This document shows, piece after piece, positions 9,845 to 19,641 of a stretch of 64,000 nt of DNA. Source of the DNA: Paracyclopina nana (taxonomy: Eukaryota; Arthropoda; Copepoda; Cyclopoida; Cyclopettidae). The stretch lies in assembly GCA_019096065.1 (NCBI GenBank), contig JAGUCH010000002.1, positions 2,492,501 to 2,556,500 of the forward strand, given 5' to 3'. The position numbers and the translations under genes were made by a program. The number at the start of each line of letters is the position of its first letter. Positions within the stretch are counted from its first letter, which is position 1. The notes below the pieces were generated by a model, which was given only the letters and a program-made list of their open reading frames with translations, was not told the DNA's origin and searched no databases.

Positions 9845-9905
9845 AATTCCACCATGGAAGTATGAAGCCTCCTCAGTTTCCTCGTTTGCAACTCATCAAA
9901 CCCAA
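9845..9905 (+). other. Probable noncoding 5' leader exon of u8, with short upstream ORFs
   Basis: The 181-nt gap after u7 contains the acceptor gattttcag (ending 9844), then 61 nt, then a donor gtgagc at 9906, and the acceptor ttctag ending at 9967 just before the u8 start. Inside the exon is a three-codon ORF, ATG 9854 to TGA 9865, in an excellent initiation context (ccaccATGG), overlapped by a second ORF from ATG 9862. Neither continues into u8 after splicing. The exon is inferred from splice signals; the upstream ORFs could damp translation of u8. Confidence 0.5.
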
Positions 9906-9969
9906 GTGAGCTAACATAGGAGATTTCAACGCCCGGTGCGCAAGTGAACTAATGTATTTTCTTCTAGGT

Positions 9970-11667
9970 ATGATGGCTGAAGCTAGCGGTACATTTGGTC
10001 ATCTGTATGCCAATCCTTGGCAGGTTGACGACATTGCTGCCTTCAGCTTCTTCTGCTGCCCAGAATGTGTCTACAGAGCCAAGACTGTGCCCGACTTCCA
10101 AGTGCATGCCATCATCAATCACCCGAATGCCAAAGACTTCTTTGAGAGATATGGAGACAAATATTGGCAGGAGCACGACGAGAACCTCGAGTCCACTGAA
10201 AACATGGACTCTGAGCCCATCAAGATCAAAGTTGAGCCGGAAATTAACCAAGACAGCAACAAAGTGTCCGCATCCCCTGATATAAAAGAAGATCTGGATC
10301 TGCCCGAAGACTCCAACGATGACAACGACGAAGAAGACATTGAGAGCAGTGATGACAAGTCCTCAGTATTGAATGACCAAGAAGAAGCCATTATTGACTG
10401 CAAAGACTGCGATGAAGTGTTCTCAACAGTGAAAGAACGCAATGCTCACAAATCCTCAGTTCATGGAGTGCGAAAATCAGCACCTTCTGGAAAGCAACGA
10501 TTCCAATGCTCGGTGTGTGATCTCCAATGTCCAAATCGGTCCAAACTGAAGACTCACATGGAGGAAGTGCACGAGAAGAAAAAAGTGCCTTGCCCACAGT
10601 GCAACAAGAACTTCTCCAAGGGCGGATTACGCAATCATATCAAGTACTTCCATGATGTGGACCGAGTGTCGAAGCCCTTCAAATGTGACGAGTGTGAATT
10701 TGCATCACATGCACTCAAGTATTTAAAAGCGCATCGACTCAATTGCCATGACAAGTCCAGGCAGAAGCACAAGTGCGAAAAGTGCGGCGAGAGATTTCCT
10801 TTTCCTTCTTTGCTCAAAAGTCACCAGTGTGGAGTGATCACCAACAGAAGGAAAGGCGGCCCAGTGAAGTGTCCTGAGTGCAACCAAGAGCTCAAAGCCA
10901 GGCAGTATTTGGTGAATCACTACAAGAAGGTGCATGGCAGGCTGCCACCAGGCTATGAGAACCAGCAGAAATTCATGTGCGACCAGTGCACCAATGTGTT
11001 CTTCAATGAGTGGAGCTTGAAGCTGCACATCAAATCCAAGCATACAGATGCTCCACTCAAAGCACTGAAAACAGTTTGCCCTGAGTGTGGCCAAGAGTTC
11101 AATGCCACCATGTATTTTGTGCAACACTACAAATATGTGCATGGAGGCATTCCTCCAGGGTTTGAGGACAAGGAGAAGTTCATGTGCGATCAATGCCCCA
11201 GTGTGTTCTTCAACAACCTGAGCCTGAAGCTTCACTACAAAACCAAGCATGCTGAAGGCACACAGGGGGTCAATACCAAGGTGGGCCGAAGAAATTGCCC
11301 CCACTGTGACAAGACTTTTGCCACCTATTTGAGCTACAAGGAGCACATCAAATCCAAGCATGAAAAAGACACCCCTTACAAGTGTGAGCAATGCCACAGA
11401 AGCTATGGCACTTCCGGTAGACTTAGGGTGCATGTGAAGAATATGCACCAGAGGATCAAATGTGATCAGTGTGGGCAAGAAATTTGCAATGTGTTCATCC
11501 TGAAGAGGCACAAAGCCTCTGTGCACGGAATCACTCCTTCTAATGCATACCAGTGTGAATATTGCCCTTCCTTCTTTGAGCACTTGAAGGCCAAGGAGAA
11601 GCATGTGGCTAAACACCATGTGGAGAAAATTATACATGATCAGCAACAAAGCCTGGACATTCAATAA
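9970..11667 (+). CDS. u8: cap-finger plus 13-finger C2H2 protein
   Basis: A 565-aa protein beginning Met-Met 2 nt after the acceptor at 9966-9967. N-P-W is at 15-17. The linker has an I-K-V-E-P site followed by an acidic, serine-rich stretch to about residue 140. Thirteen fingers follow; the pair C-P-E-C...H-Y-K-K-V-H and C-D-Q-C...H-I-K-S-K-H is duplicated in tandem (about 10869-11041 and 11079-11249). The C terminus is D-Q-Q-Q-S-L-D-I-Q. The stop lies within AATAAA (11663-11668), one of the few canonical polyadenylation hexamers in the array. Confidence 0.9.
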   Translation: MMAEASGTFGHLYANPWQVDDIAAFSFFCCPECVYRAKTVPDFQVHAIINHPNAKDFFERYGDKYWQEHDENLESTENMDSEPIKIKVEPEINQDSNKVSASPDIKEDLDLPEDSNDDNDEEDIESSDDKSSVLNDQEEAIIDCKDCDEVFSTVKERNAHKSSVHGVRKSAPSGKQRFQCSVCDLQCPNRSKLKTHMEEVHEKKKVPCPQCNKNFSKGGLRNHIKYFHDVDRVSKPFKCDECEFASHALKYLKAHRLNCHDKSRQKHKCEKCGERFPFPSLLKSHQCGVITNRRKGGPVKCPECNQELKARQYLVNHYKKVHGRLPPGYENQQKFMCDQCTNVFFNEWSLKLHIKSKHTDAPLKALKTVCPECGQEFNATMYFVQHYKYVHGGIPPGFEDKEKFMCDQCPSVFFNNLSLKLHYKTKHAEGTQGVNTKVGRRNCPHCDKTFATYLSYKEHIKSKHEKDTPYKCEQCHRSYGTSGRLRVHVKNMHQRIKCDQCGQEICNVFILKRHKASVHGITPSNAYQCEYCPSFFEHLKAKEKHVAKHHVEKIIHDQQQSLDIQ

Positions 11668-11737
11668 AATATGACTTTTATATGATGTAAACTATACATA
11701 GCCTTATTCTATTTTTTTACTTAATTTCAGGCATGGT

Positions 11738-13267
11738 ATGGCAGCCCTGGCAACTACTGAGCTTGGACATAATCCTTGGGACGTGGAGGGAATCTCAGCC
11801 TTTTCCTTCTTCTGTTGCCCAGAGTGTGACTTCAAGTCTAAGCTTGCTCCTCCATTTTTCCACCATGCTGAGGAAAACCACCCAGAATCAAAGAGCTTCT
11901 GCGATGAGCATGGCGGCAAACCTTCATTTAAAAGTGAAGTCAAATTTGAGCCGAATTTCGAGGAGCACAACGAAACTGGTGTCTTGGAAGATGATCCAAC
12001 AGATGGAGATTTTGCGCCTTTCCAAGAAGAAGAGAACTTTTTTGAGGCTCTGGATCCAGTGGAAGAAAAGCCTTTGGCTAGCAAGCAAACAAGGCGCAAG
12101 AGGAAAGCTCCCAAATTTGATGACTACAAATTTAGCATGAAATGCGAAGAATGTGATGCCAGTTTCTTAACACTATTTGACTTGGCTGAACATAGCAATG
12201 AGGAGCACCAAGAGGATCAAAACTTGTTCAAGTGTCCTTCTTGCAGCTACTCTAGTCAGGGAGAATACTCACGAAAATGCATCAAGGAGCATATCAAGAG
12301 GAAGCACGAATCAGTCAAAATCGAGTGTCCAGAGTGCAATAGGAAAATCAGGGAAAGCAACCTAATCACCCACATGAAAACAAGCCATTCAGGCCATAAA
12401 GACAAAAAGTTCAAGTGCTCCTTTGAAGCTTGCTCTTTTGAGTCTCACAACGCTCAGAGTGTCAGCAACCACGCGAAATACATGCATCCAGCCCTAGGTG
12501 ATCCACATCCATTTTCTTGCGAAAAGTGCTCCAAAAAATTCCCATATGCTTCGAGCCTTCAACAACACGTGGACAAGGTGCATTTGAAGCTCAAAAGCTA
12601 CTATTGTGAAAAGTGTGGCAAAGGCTACAACAGCAAAGTTGAATTCAGTGAGCACCAATCTCACCCCAGCTGTAGCTTCATGACTGGCACAGATGTTGTA
12701 TTCAACTGCGACAAATGTAGTGATACGTTTAACACGGTCAAAGGATACATCAGACACCATGAAGTACTGCATGGTCAATTCCCAACAAATTTGGACACTG
12801 GCCCAGTCCACCTGTGCGATGAGTGCCCTAAAATCTATCTGAAGCAGAGAACTTTGGAGCTACACAAGAAGAGAGTGCATCAAGGAACTTTGCCCAAGCA
12901 GCAAACTAGGAAAACCTATGAATGTCCCACCTGTGAAAAGTCATTCCAGAGCATGAACAACATGGAGGAACATGTCAAAGTGAAGCATGAGAATCACACC
13001 CCAGAGCAGTGTGATGAGTGCAGCAGATCTTTTGGCACTCCACATGCACTGAAGACTCACAAATACAACATGCACAAAAGGTGCAAATGTGACGTTTGTG
13101 GGCAGAGCTTGTGCAATACATTTTGGCTCAAAAGACACTTGTCAGCAGCTCATGGGATTCTGCCTGAAGGCTCTCATCAGTGTAGTCATTGCCCCCTGTT
13201 CTTTAGCTCTAACGGAGCTATGGATAATCATGTGAAAAAGCAGCATGCAGATTTGTTCAAAGTATGA
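11738..13267 (+). CDS. u9: cap-finger plus 12-finger C2H2 protein
   Basis: A 509-aa protein. The acceptor AG is at 11729-11730. The first ATG after it (11733) is in another frame, so initiation at 11738 needs leaky scanning; the frame from 11738 carries the cap (N-P-W at 12-14) and is certainly the coding one. The linker has V-K-F-E-P. Twelve fingers follow, two of them unusual: one with extra residues before its histidines (about 12236-12306), and one with C-x4-C spacing (C-S-F-E-A-C). The stop TGA overlaps an ATG at 13264 that is in frame with u10. Confidence 0.9.
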   Translation: MAALATTELGHNPWDVEGISAFSFFCCPECDFKSKLAPPFFHHAEENHPESKSFCDEHGGKPSFKSEVKFEPNFEEHNETGVLEDDPTDGDFAPFQEEENFFEALDPVEEKPLASKQTRRKRKAPKFDDYKFSMKCEECDASFLTLFDLAEHSNEEHQEDQNLFKCPSCSYSSQGEYSRKCIKEHIKRKHESVKIECPECNRKIRESNLITHMKTSHSGHKDKKFKCSFEACSFESHNAQSVSNHAKYMHPALGDPHPFSCEKCSKKFPYASSLQQHVDKVHLKLKSYYCEKCGKGYNSKVEFSEHQSHPSCSFMTGTDVVFNCDKCSDTFNTVKGYIRHHEVLHGQFPTNLDTGPVHLCDECPKIYLKQRTLELHKKRVHQGTLPKQQTRKTYECPTCEKSFQSMNNMEEHVKVKHENHTPEQCDECSRSFGTPHALKTHKYNMHKRCKCDVCGQSLCNTFWLKRHLSAAHGILPEGSHQCSHCPLFFSSNGAMDNHVKKQHADLFKV

Positions 13268-13293
13268 AGCTTCCTTTGCAGGTAAGGCATAAT

Positions 13294-14235
13294 ATGGCGG
13301 AGGAGAAGAATCCTTGGTGCTTGGACTCTGTCAATGACTTTTTGTTCTTCTGTTGCATAGAATGCAACTTTAGAGACAAAAGTGAGCAGGCTTTTGTGAG
13401 CCATGCCACAAACCATCATCCCAAGTCAAAGGAAATGTTCAACACCAAAGAGAAGGAGGAAGAACCTATTGACAATGAAGAAGTAGAAGAAGAAAGGACA
13501 GGCTACCATGAAGTCATAAGTGAAGTGGTTGGCTCAGTGAGATTCAAGTGTTGCTTTTGTGAGTACAAAAGTAAGTATAAGCAGGCTGTGACTCACCATG
13601 CTGAGAGAGTGCATCTCAAAAAGAGGAACTTCACTTGTGATCAATGCCAGAAGAAATTCCACCAAGAATGTGACCTGAAAAAGCACATGGCTGCTGTGCA
13701 TGAAAGGCAGAGAAGGTTTGTCTGTGAGACTTGTGGATTTCCTTGCGTGTCTAAGCAAAGCTTGGAAAAACATACTAAAAGTAAGCATGCCAAGAAGATA
13801 CTTGAGTGTCACCACTGCCCCTACAGAGAGACTTCTTCCAAAAGGTTTTACAATCACTACAGCACAGTACATCATGCAAAAGTGGCCACTTGCCTGCTAC
13901 AAGTGACTTGCAAGCTTTGCTCAAAATCCTTTGAAAATGACCTCATGCTGGGACTTCATGTAGAGTTTGACCACCAAGCACCCAAATTTTGGTGTGAAAA
14001 GTGTGGCAAGCAGTTTTCCACGAAGAAAGGTCTTCATTTTCATGTGTCAGGAGTGCACGAGGGCGTCAAACCATTTGCCTGTCCAACTTGTGGCAAGACG
14101 TTTCCTTCCAAAGGAAATATGGACACTCACATCAAAATTGCTCACACCAAAACTGGTTCTGTCAAGTGCAAAATTTGCGGCCAAGGCAGTGCGAATATAT
14201 TTTATGCTAGGAAACATATGAAGGAAACCCACTGA
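13294..14235 (+). CDS. u10: short cap-finger plus 8-finger C2H2 protein
   Basis: A 313-aa protein, one of the smallest in the array. The acceptor ends at 13281, only 14 nt after the u9 stop, so nearly the whole gap is pyrimidine tract. I place the start at ATG 13294 (N-P-W at 6-8) rather than the in-frame ATG 13264, which precedes the acceptor. The cap reads C-C-I-E-C instead of C-C-P-E-C. A short Glu-rich linker is followed by eight fingers to the C terminus. Its order of fingers matches only u11, its immediate neighbour. Confidence 0.88.
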   Translation: MAEEKNPWCLDSVNDFLFFCCIECNFRDKSEQAFVSHATNHHPKSKEMFNTKEKEEEPIDNEEVEEERTGYHEVISEVVGSVRFKCCFCEYKSKYKQAVTHHAERVHLKKRNFTCDQCQKKFHQECDLKKHMAAVHERQRRFVCETCGFPCVSKQSLEKHTKSKHAKKILECHHCPYRETSSKRFYNHYSTVHHAKVATCLLQVTCKLCSKSFENDLMLGLHVEFDHQAPKFWCEKCGKQFSTKKGLHFHVSGVHEGVKPFACPTCGKTFPSKGNMDTHIKIAHTKTGSVKCKICGQGSANIFYARKHMKETH

Positions 14236-14275
14236 TTTTTTTCCCTTTCTCTCTTTCAGACAGTCTTCATAGAAG

Positions 14276-15490
14276 ATGGCAGATTTGCCATTCAAGCATG
14301 AGATTCAGCAGGCTTGTCTCAAAACTGAAGAACTGGTACATCACAATGATACTCAAAATCCGTGGCTTGTCAAGAGCTTTGACGTCTTTTTGTTTTACTG
14401 TTGTCCCGAATGCAGCTTCAAGAGTCAATTGCATGATGACTTTAACAACCATGCTATGCTATCACATCCTATGGCAAGAGATGCCCTATTGTGTTCAGAG
14501 CAGCCTAGCCATGAGAACTTGATGGACAACTCAACCACAAGCCTTGAGTACAAATACCTTGATGATGCTTATGAAGATGATGATACTGATGAGGAAGAGG
14601 ATGATGAAGAAGGAGACCAATCCAATCAAGAAGATTGTGTGAAAAAGGAATTTGATGAGGAAGATCTGCTTTTCCCCCACTCTACTGCTTCTCCTATTGC
14701 TCAAAGTTCCAACAGTGATATTACAGATATGTTTGAAGTGACTGGTGGCAAAGTGGGCACCCACAGATTCAAGTGCAAAATCTGCAGCCACAAAAGCAGG
14801 TATAAGCAAGGAGTGATTGACCATGTGAAACAAGTTCATCGCAAAGAGAGGCCTTATGTATGTCCCAATTGTCCCAAGAGCTTTTTCAGGAAGACTGACT
14901 TGAGAATCCACATTAGCAATGTGCATGATGGCAACAGAAGATGGATCTGTGAAACGTGCGGCCATGCTTGCTCCTCCAAGCAAAGCTTGCAAAAGCACAA
15001 GCTCAATCAACATACTAAGTCACCCTATCACTGTGCCTATTGCAAATTTGTGGGCCCTTCCCCCAAAAGGTTCTACAATCACTACATAAAAGAGCATGCC
15101 AACAACGACCAGGCACTGCAAGAATCTCTCAAATATCATTGCTCGGTGTGCCCCAAAAGTTTTGACTTTGAGCTTCTCCTCAAACTGCATGTGGAATATG
15201 AGCACAAGAATACAGACAAGATGGCCTGTGACAAGTGTGGCAAGCAGTTTTCCACCAAATCTGGACTCAAATTCCATGTGGCAGGAGTCCATGAGGGCTT
15301 GAAGCCCTATGTGTGTGCACAGTGTGGAAAAAACTTCCCCACAAATGGGAGCATGCAGACTCATGTGAAAATTGTCCACTTGAAGACAGGCTCTGTCAAG
15401 TGTGAGATTTGCCAACAGGGAGTGGCCAATGTGTTCTATCTTAGAAAGCACCTGAGAGAAGTTCACCCAGAATTTGCTTCCAACAAATGA
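14276..15490 (+). CDS. u11: cap-finger plus 8-finger C2H2 protein
   Basis: A 404-aa paralogue of u10. The acceptor ends at 14259, 16 nt before the ATG. The cap is preceded by a 27-residue leader, longer than usual (N-P-W at 28-30). The linker contains a long Asp/Glu tract and V-K-K-E. Eight fingers are colinear with those of u10, ending in the distinctive K-C-E-I-C-Q-Q-G-V-A-N-V-F finger. It is probably nuclear and DNA-binding. Confidence 0.9.
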   Translation: MADLPFKHEIQQACLKTEELVHHNDTQNPWLVKSFDVFLFYCCPECSFKSQLHDDFNNHAMLSHPMARDALLCSEQPSHENLMDNSTTSLEYKYLDDAYEDDDTDEEEDDEEGDQSNQEDCVKKEFDEEDLLFPHSTASPIAQSSNSDITDMFEVTGGKVGTHRFKCKICSHKSRYKQGVIDHVKQVHRKERPYVCPNCPKSFFRKTDLRIHISNVHDGNRRWICETCGHACSSKQSLQKHKLNQHTKSPYHCAYCKFVGPSPKRFYNHYIKEHANNDQALQESLKYHCSVCPKSFDFELLLKLHVEYEHKNTDKMACDKCGKQFSTKSGLKFHVAGVHEGLKPYVCAQCGKNFPTNGSMQTHVKIVHLKTGSVKCEICQQGVANVFYLRKHLREVHPEFASNK

Positions 15491-15574
15491 AATTTTAATA
15501 ACCTGATGTTGCATCACATCCAAATGCTCTCCTTAGTTTAATTGATATTCTCTTCTTCCTTTACAGCATAAACG

Positions 15575-17357
15575 ATGGCTTCTGAGCAAGACATCAAAGC
15601 TGATGTGGATTCAAACCCATGGGTTGTAGAATCACTGGAAGAATTTCTATTCTTTTGCTGTCCTGAGTGCAATGACAAGAGCCAAAGCAAGGAAGTATTC
15701 ATCAGCCATGCTTGGTCCAACCACCCAAAAGCCAAAGAAACTCTAATGAATCTAAAAGCCACCAAAGGTGAAGTAGAAGAGCCCAGTGCACAAGAGCCAG
15801 ACTTGGATGGTGAGATGTCTCAATTAATGTCTGACTTCAGCCAAACAATCTATTTTATTTTCAGACTATGCTGAGGGTGAAAAGCTGGAGGTGAAGTTGG
15901 AAGTTTATGGATCTGATGAGGAAGAAGAAGATGAGGAATTTGATGAAGAAGAGGAAGATGATGAAGATTCCTTGTACAATCCAGATGCTGAGGATGAAGG
16001 GGCTATGGAAGATGACTACCTAGAAGAGGATGAAAGCACGTCAGAGAAGAAGAGCAACACTCAATGCTATTATTGTGGAGAAATGATAATTTTGCAAGAC
16101 ATCAGAGAGCACATGGGCACCTCCCATGGGAGTTACCATGGAAGAATGCATGGGCCTCCAAGGCCAATTCAATGTGTCAACTGCAAAGGCACCTTCAAGA
16201 CAGACTCTGCTCTCAAACTTCATCTATGCTATGACCAGTGGATTCCCAAGAAGAAAATTGGAGAGCCCTACAAATGTGACAAGTGTGACAAGACCTACTC
16301 GAATAGGAAGACTTTTCGCTATCACCTCCAAAGTGCCCATACTTCCATCAAGAAGTACAGGTGCAGCCAGTGTGATTTTAGCACCAAAACCTCTTCTTGC
16401 TTGAGCAGTCATGTGCAAAGAGTGCACAAAAAGGAATTGCCTCATATGTGTCCCACATGTGGAAAAAGGTTTTTCGCTGCTGTCTCACTGAACAAGCACA
16501 TCAGGACTATTCATATGAGGAAACCAGATGAAAAGAAGGAGGTGGTCATGTCCAAGTGTGACCATTGCACAGCCACCTTTCCCTACAAGTTTTCACTTGT
16601 CAAGCACATGGAGAGTGCCCATGGCATTGCGCCCAAAAGAAATCATACTTGTGAGGAGTGTGGGAAAAGCTTCAGCACACCAACATCCCTCAAAACTCAT
16701 GTCAACAAAGATCACCCCTCTGAGGAACTGTTGAAAAACATAGAGTGCAAGTGTGACAGTTGTGATTTGGAGTTCCAATCAGCTCCAGAGCTCAACTCAC
16801 ACCTGATCATGGTTCACCAGAGGGCAGAGACTTTGCCCTGTGACAGATGTCAGTCCAAATGGGCCTCGATTATGGCTTTGCAGAAGCACATTGCTGAGGC
16901 TCACAAGACTATTGTCTTTCCTTGCGAATTGTGCGGCAAAACTTTCAGGAACAGGTACACTAAGAACGCCCACATCAAAGAGCTGCATCAGAAAACTGAG
17001 GAGTTCCATTGTGACCAGTGTCCCAAAGTGTTCACACGGAAGTACTTGCTACTCACGCATACCAAGAGCATCCATGGCAATGGGGGAGACTTCAAGTGTG
17101 ACTTTTGTGACTTTAGAGGCTGCAACCGAAGCAGGCTGGAGGTGCATCTCAAAGGGTCTCATTTGAAAAACGTCAGATACGAGTGCAATCTGTGCAAATA
17201 CTACACTTTTCGCAAAGACTGCCTTGGCACCCACATCCGGACTGTGCACCAGAAGAACAAGCCTCATAAATGTGAACTGTGTGGCCTCGGTTTCTTTGCT
17301 AGAAGAGATAAAGTTAAACATATGGAAAAGCATCCCAATCATAACTTAGTAGTTTAA
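15575..17357 (+). CDS. u12: cap-finger plus 14-finger C2H2 protein, two exons
   Basis: The coding exons are 15575-15809 and 15865-17357 (575 aa), joined in phase 1. The 55-nt intron sits about 35 codons after the cap, not at the H-P-K position used by other split units. The linker is extremely acidic (Glu/Asp runs around 15918-16030) and starts with V-K-L-E. The first finger has the C-Y-Y-C-G-E-M form and the second ends H-L-C (C2HC); these mark the block shared with u18 and u19. Fourteen fingers reach the C terminus. The acceptor is 8 nt before the ATG. Confidence 0.88.
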
Positions 17358-17395
17358 ATAGTGTAGCATTTCAATCATTTCTCTCTTGCATTCAG

Positions 17396-19564
17396 ATGAT
17401 GTCCGTCAATGAACACAACCCGTGGGCTGGAGATTTGTCAATGTTCCATCTTTGGTGTTGTCCAGAGTGTGGATACAAGGCTCAGACCAGAGACATGTTG
17501 GTGCACCATGGAATCATGCAGCACTCTATGGTAGGAGGCAAATTTTAGCTCACCTAAGCAATCATGCAATGCAATTTTTCAGGCTCGATCTGTATTTCAA
17601 AAGCCACCTCCAGACACCTTTGTTCAGGCTCCAGAGCCGTTCTTTGAAGAAAATGACACTTCCAAAATGGAGGTCAGGTACTTGGACCTCAACTACAAGG
17701 CAAGAAAAGATGTGGTGCAGTGCTACCACTGTGGAGTGATGTTGCCCAGGAATGAAATGTTTGCTCATATGGAGGAGAACCATGTGAAGTTCTACTCTCA
17801 CATGTGTGGTCCTCAGAGAGCCTTCCAGTGCAGTGTTTGCAAGAGAACCATGGAGACTGAGAAACAGCACAGCTCTCATAGGTGTGCTGAAGCCCAGGGA
17901 CCTTTCAAGTGTGACTCCTGCCATGTTGTTGTGAACTGGAGAAGTGAGCTCATTGAGCATCTCAATGCAAGGCATAACATGAGAGCCAAGATTGACCTGA
18001 AAGCCAAAGCTCAAATGGAAATTGACAGTGCTGCAGCTTTGAAGGTCACACTCACTGCTCATCTGAGGTGTGAATCTTGCAGGCAGAAATTCCCCAGCAA
18101 GAAAATGTTGAATGAGCATGCCAAGCTGCACCATTCGGCCACAGGTGGCATCAAGTGCTTGGAATGCAACATGGATTTCATCAGTGTGGAAGCTCTGCAT
18201 TCGCATGCTCAAGTCCAACATTTTCAGCAGAATGCTGTTGATGAGTCCCAAAAGATGTGCACCTTTTGTGACAGGCATTACCCCGATTCAAAGTCTTTGG
18301 CCATGCACGTGGCCATGTCTCATCCCATCAGAAATGATGTGAAAGCCATCAAACCCTCGAGGAATGAAGGGAAAGGAGCCATCAGCAAGTCACAAAAGTG
18401 CATTTGCGACGAGTGTAATCAAGAGTTTTCAAGTGCTCTTTTACTGAACAAGCATCAATCTACTTGCTTGGCTGAGACAAGGTGTTTTCCTTGCAAGAAA
18501 TGCGACACTTTTTGGAACTCGGCTCAAACCTTGAAGCTCCACTACGAAGAAGACCACAAAGAAAACATAGAGGTAAAAACTTACCATTATTAAGAGAGCC
18601 CAATTGATAGGTTTTCTAGGGCCTTCTTCTCGTAACTCATGCAAATTGAAGGGATTCTAGAGTAATCTTAAAAAAAAATTAGGTTATTTGGATGTTTGAA
18701 AAAGTTTTTTATTCCTGTCCAAGAAAATTAATCATTCCAGGCTTTCAGCATTACCGAATCTGGCATGGCGGCTTATTTTTACCTATTTAGAAAAAAAATT
18801 CCGAATGTACAGCTAAAATCGTTTAATTTAAACTGTAATTGTGGAAACGATGCTGATTGCAGCAGAATTTACCTAGAAAATGTCAGTTTGCGGCTATGTC
18901 GAATTTGCAGCAGCAAAGAGTGTAAAAGTAACTAGTTTAAAAGCTACCAGATGCTTGATCTACTTTATTCGCCATTTATTTCGGGAAAAAGTCAAATATC
19001 TCGTATTTCATTGGTTAAAGTAGCCCATCTCGTAACTCTGTGACGACTAATTGCGCCATGTAAACAAACTCCAAAAAAGCCGTGCTTCGTTGCATTTTAA
19101 CATTCCCAACTGTAATTTTGTGTCAGGTTTGTGGCGTTTGTGGAGCTGTGACTGCAAATCCAAAGGCGAAAGAGCTGCATCGGAAACAGTGGCATTTAGG
19201 AGTGGAAACTTGCAGCTGTGAATTTTGCGACAAAACGTTCTTCTCGCAAAATTCACTGGATAACCACACTCTGAAAGTTCACAAGATTCAAAACAGTTTC
19301 ACTTGTGAACTGTGTGGCTTTCAATGCACCAGGAGAGTGGAATTGGAAAGCCACATTCAAGCCATGCACTACAACACCACTCGTTACTTTTGTGACATCT
19401 GCCAATTCACCACGTTCCAGAAGAGAAAGTTGAATGAGCACAAGCGCAAATCTCACAGGTTTGAGTGCAGCCAATGTAGGCAAATCTTTGAATCTGCCAG
19501 AGAGAAGAACCAACATGAAAAAGATCATTTGGCCAAGAAGACCAACAATAAAAGGAAACGATGA
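17396..19564 (+). CDS. u13: cap-finger plus 13-finger C2H2 protein, three exons
   Basis: The exons are 17396-17530, 17583-18572 and 19127-19564 (520 aa). The first intron (52 nt, phase 0) follows the cap, here H-S-M instead of H-P-K. The second intron (554 nt, phase 0) is ten times the usual length. It joins N-I-E to V-C-G-V-C-G, restoring a normal finger; without it the frame stops at 18593. The cap is N-P-W at 8-10 with W-C-C-P-E-C. Eight fingers precede the long intron and five follow. The ATG directly follows the acceptor (17394-17395). The array's closest matches are in u12 and u28. Confidence 0.82.
18573..19126 (+). other. Unusually long intron of u13
   Basis: A 554-nt AT-rich intron (donor gtaaaa, acceptor tgtgtcag) in a locus whose other introns are 52-69 nt, apart from the intron holding the insert in u26. 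I see no coding potential. An 11-nt direct repeat, TCTCGTAACTC, occurs at 18628-18638 and 19028-19038, exactly 400 nt apart, and might flank an inserted segment, but no terminal inverted repeat was recognised. Confidence 0.7.
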
Positions 19565-19641
19565 TAATCTAATGCAAACACATTTTAAAAATTGGCCCAT
19601 GATTGTATTGGTTAATTTCATTCCTCTTTTTCTAGACCAAA

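Noticed and set aside
11733-12140. A 135-codon open frame overlapping the start of u9
   Set aside because: It shows no finger or cap residues; it is the out-of-frame shadow of u9 beginning at the first ATG after the acceptor.
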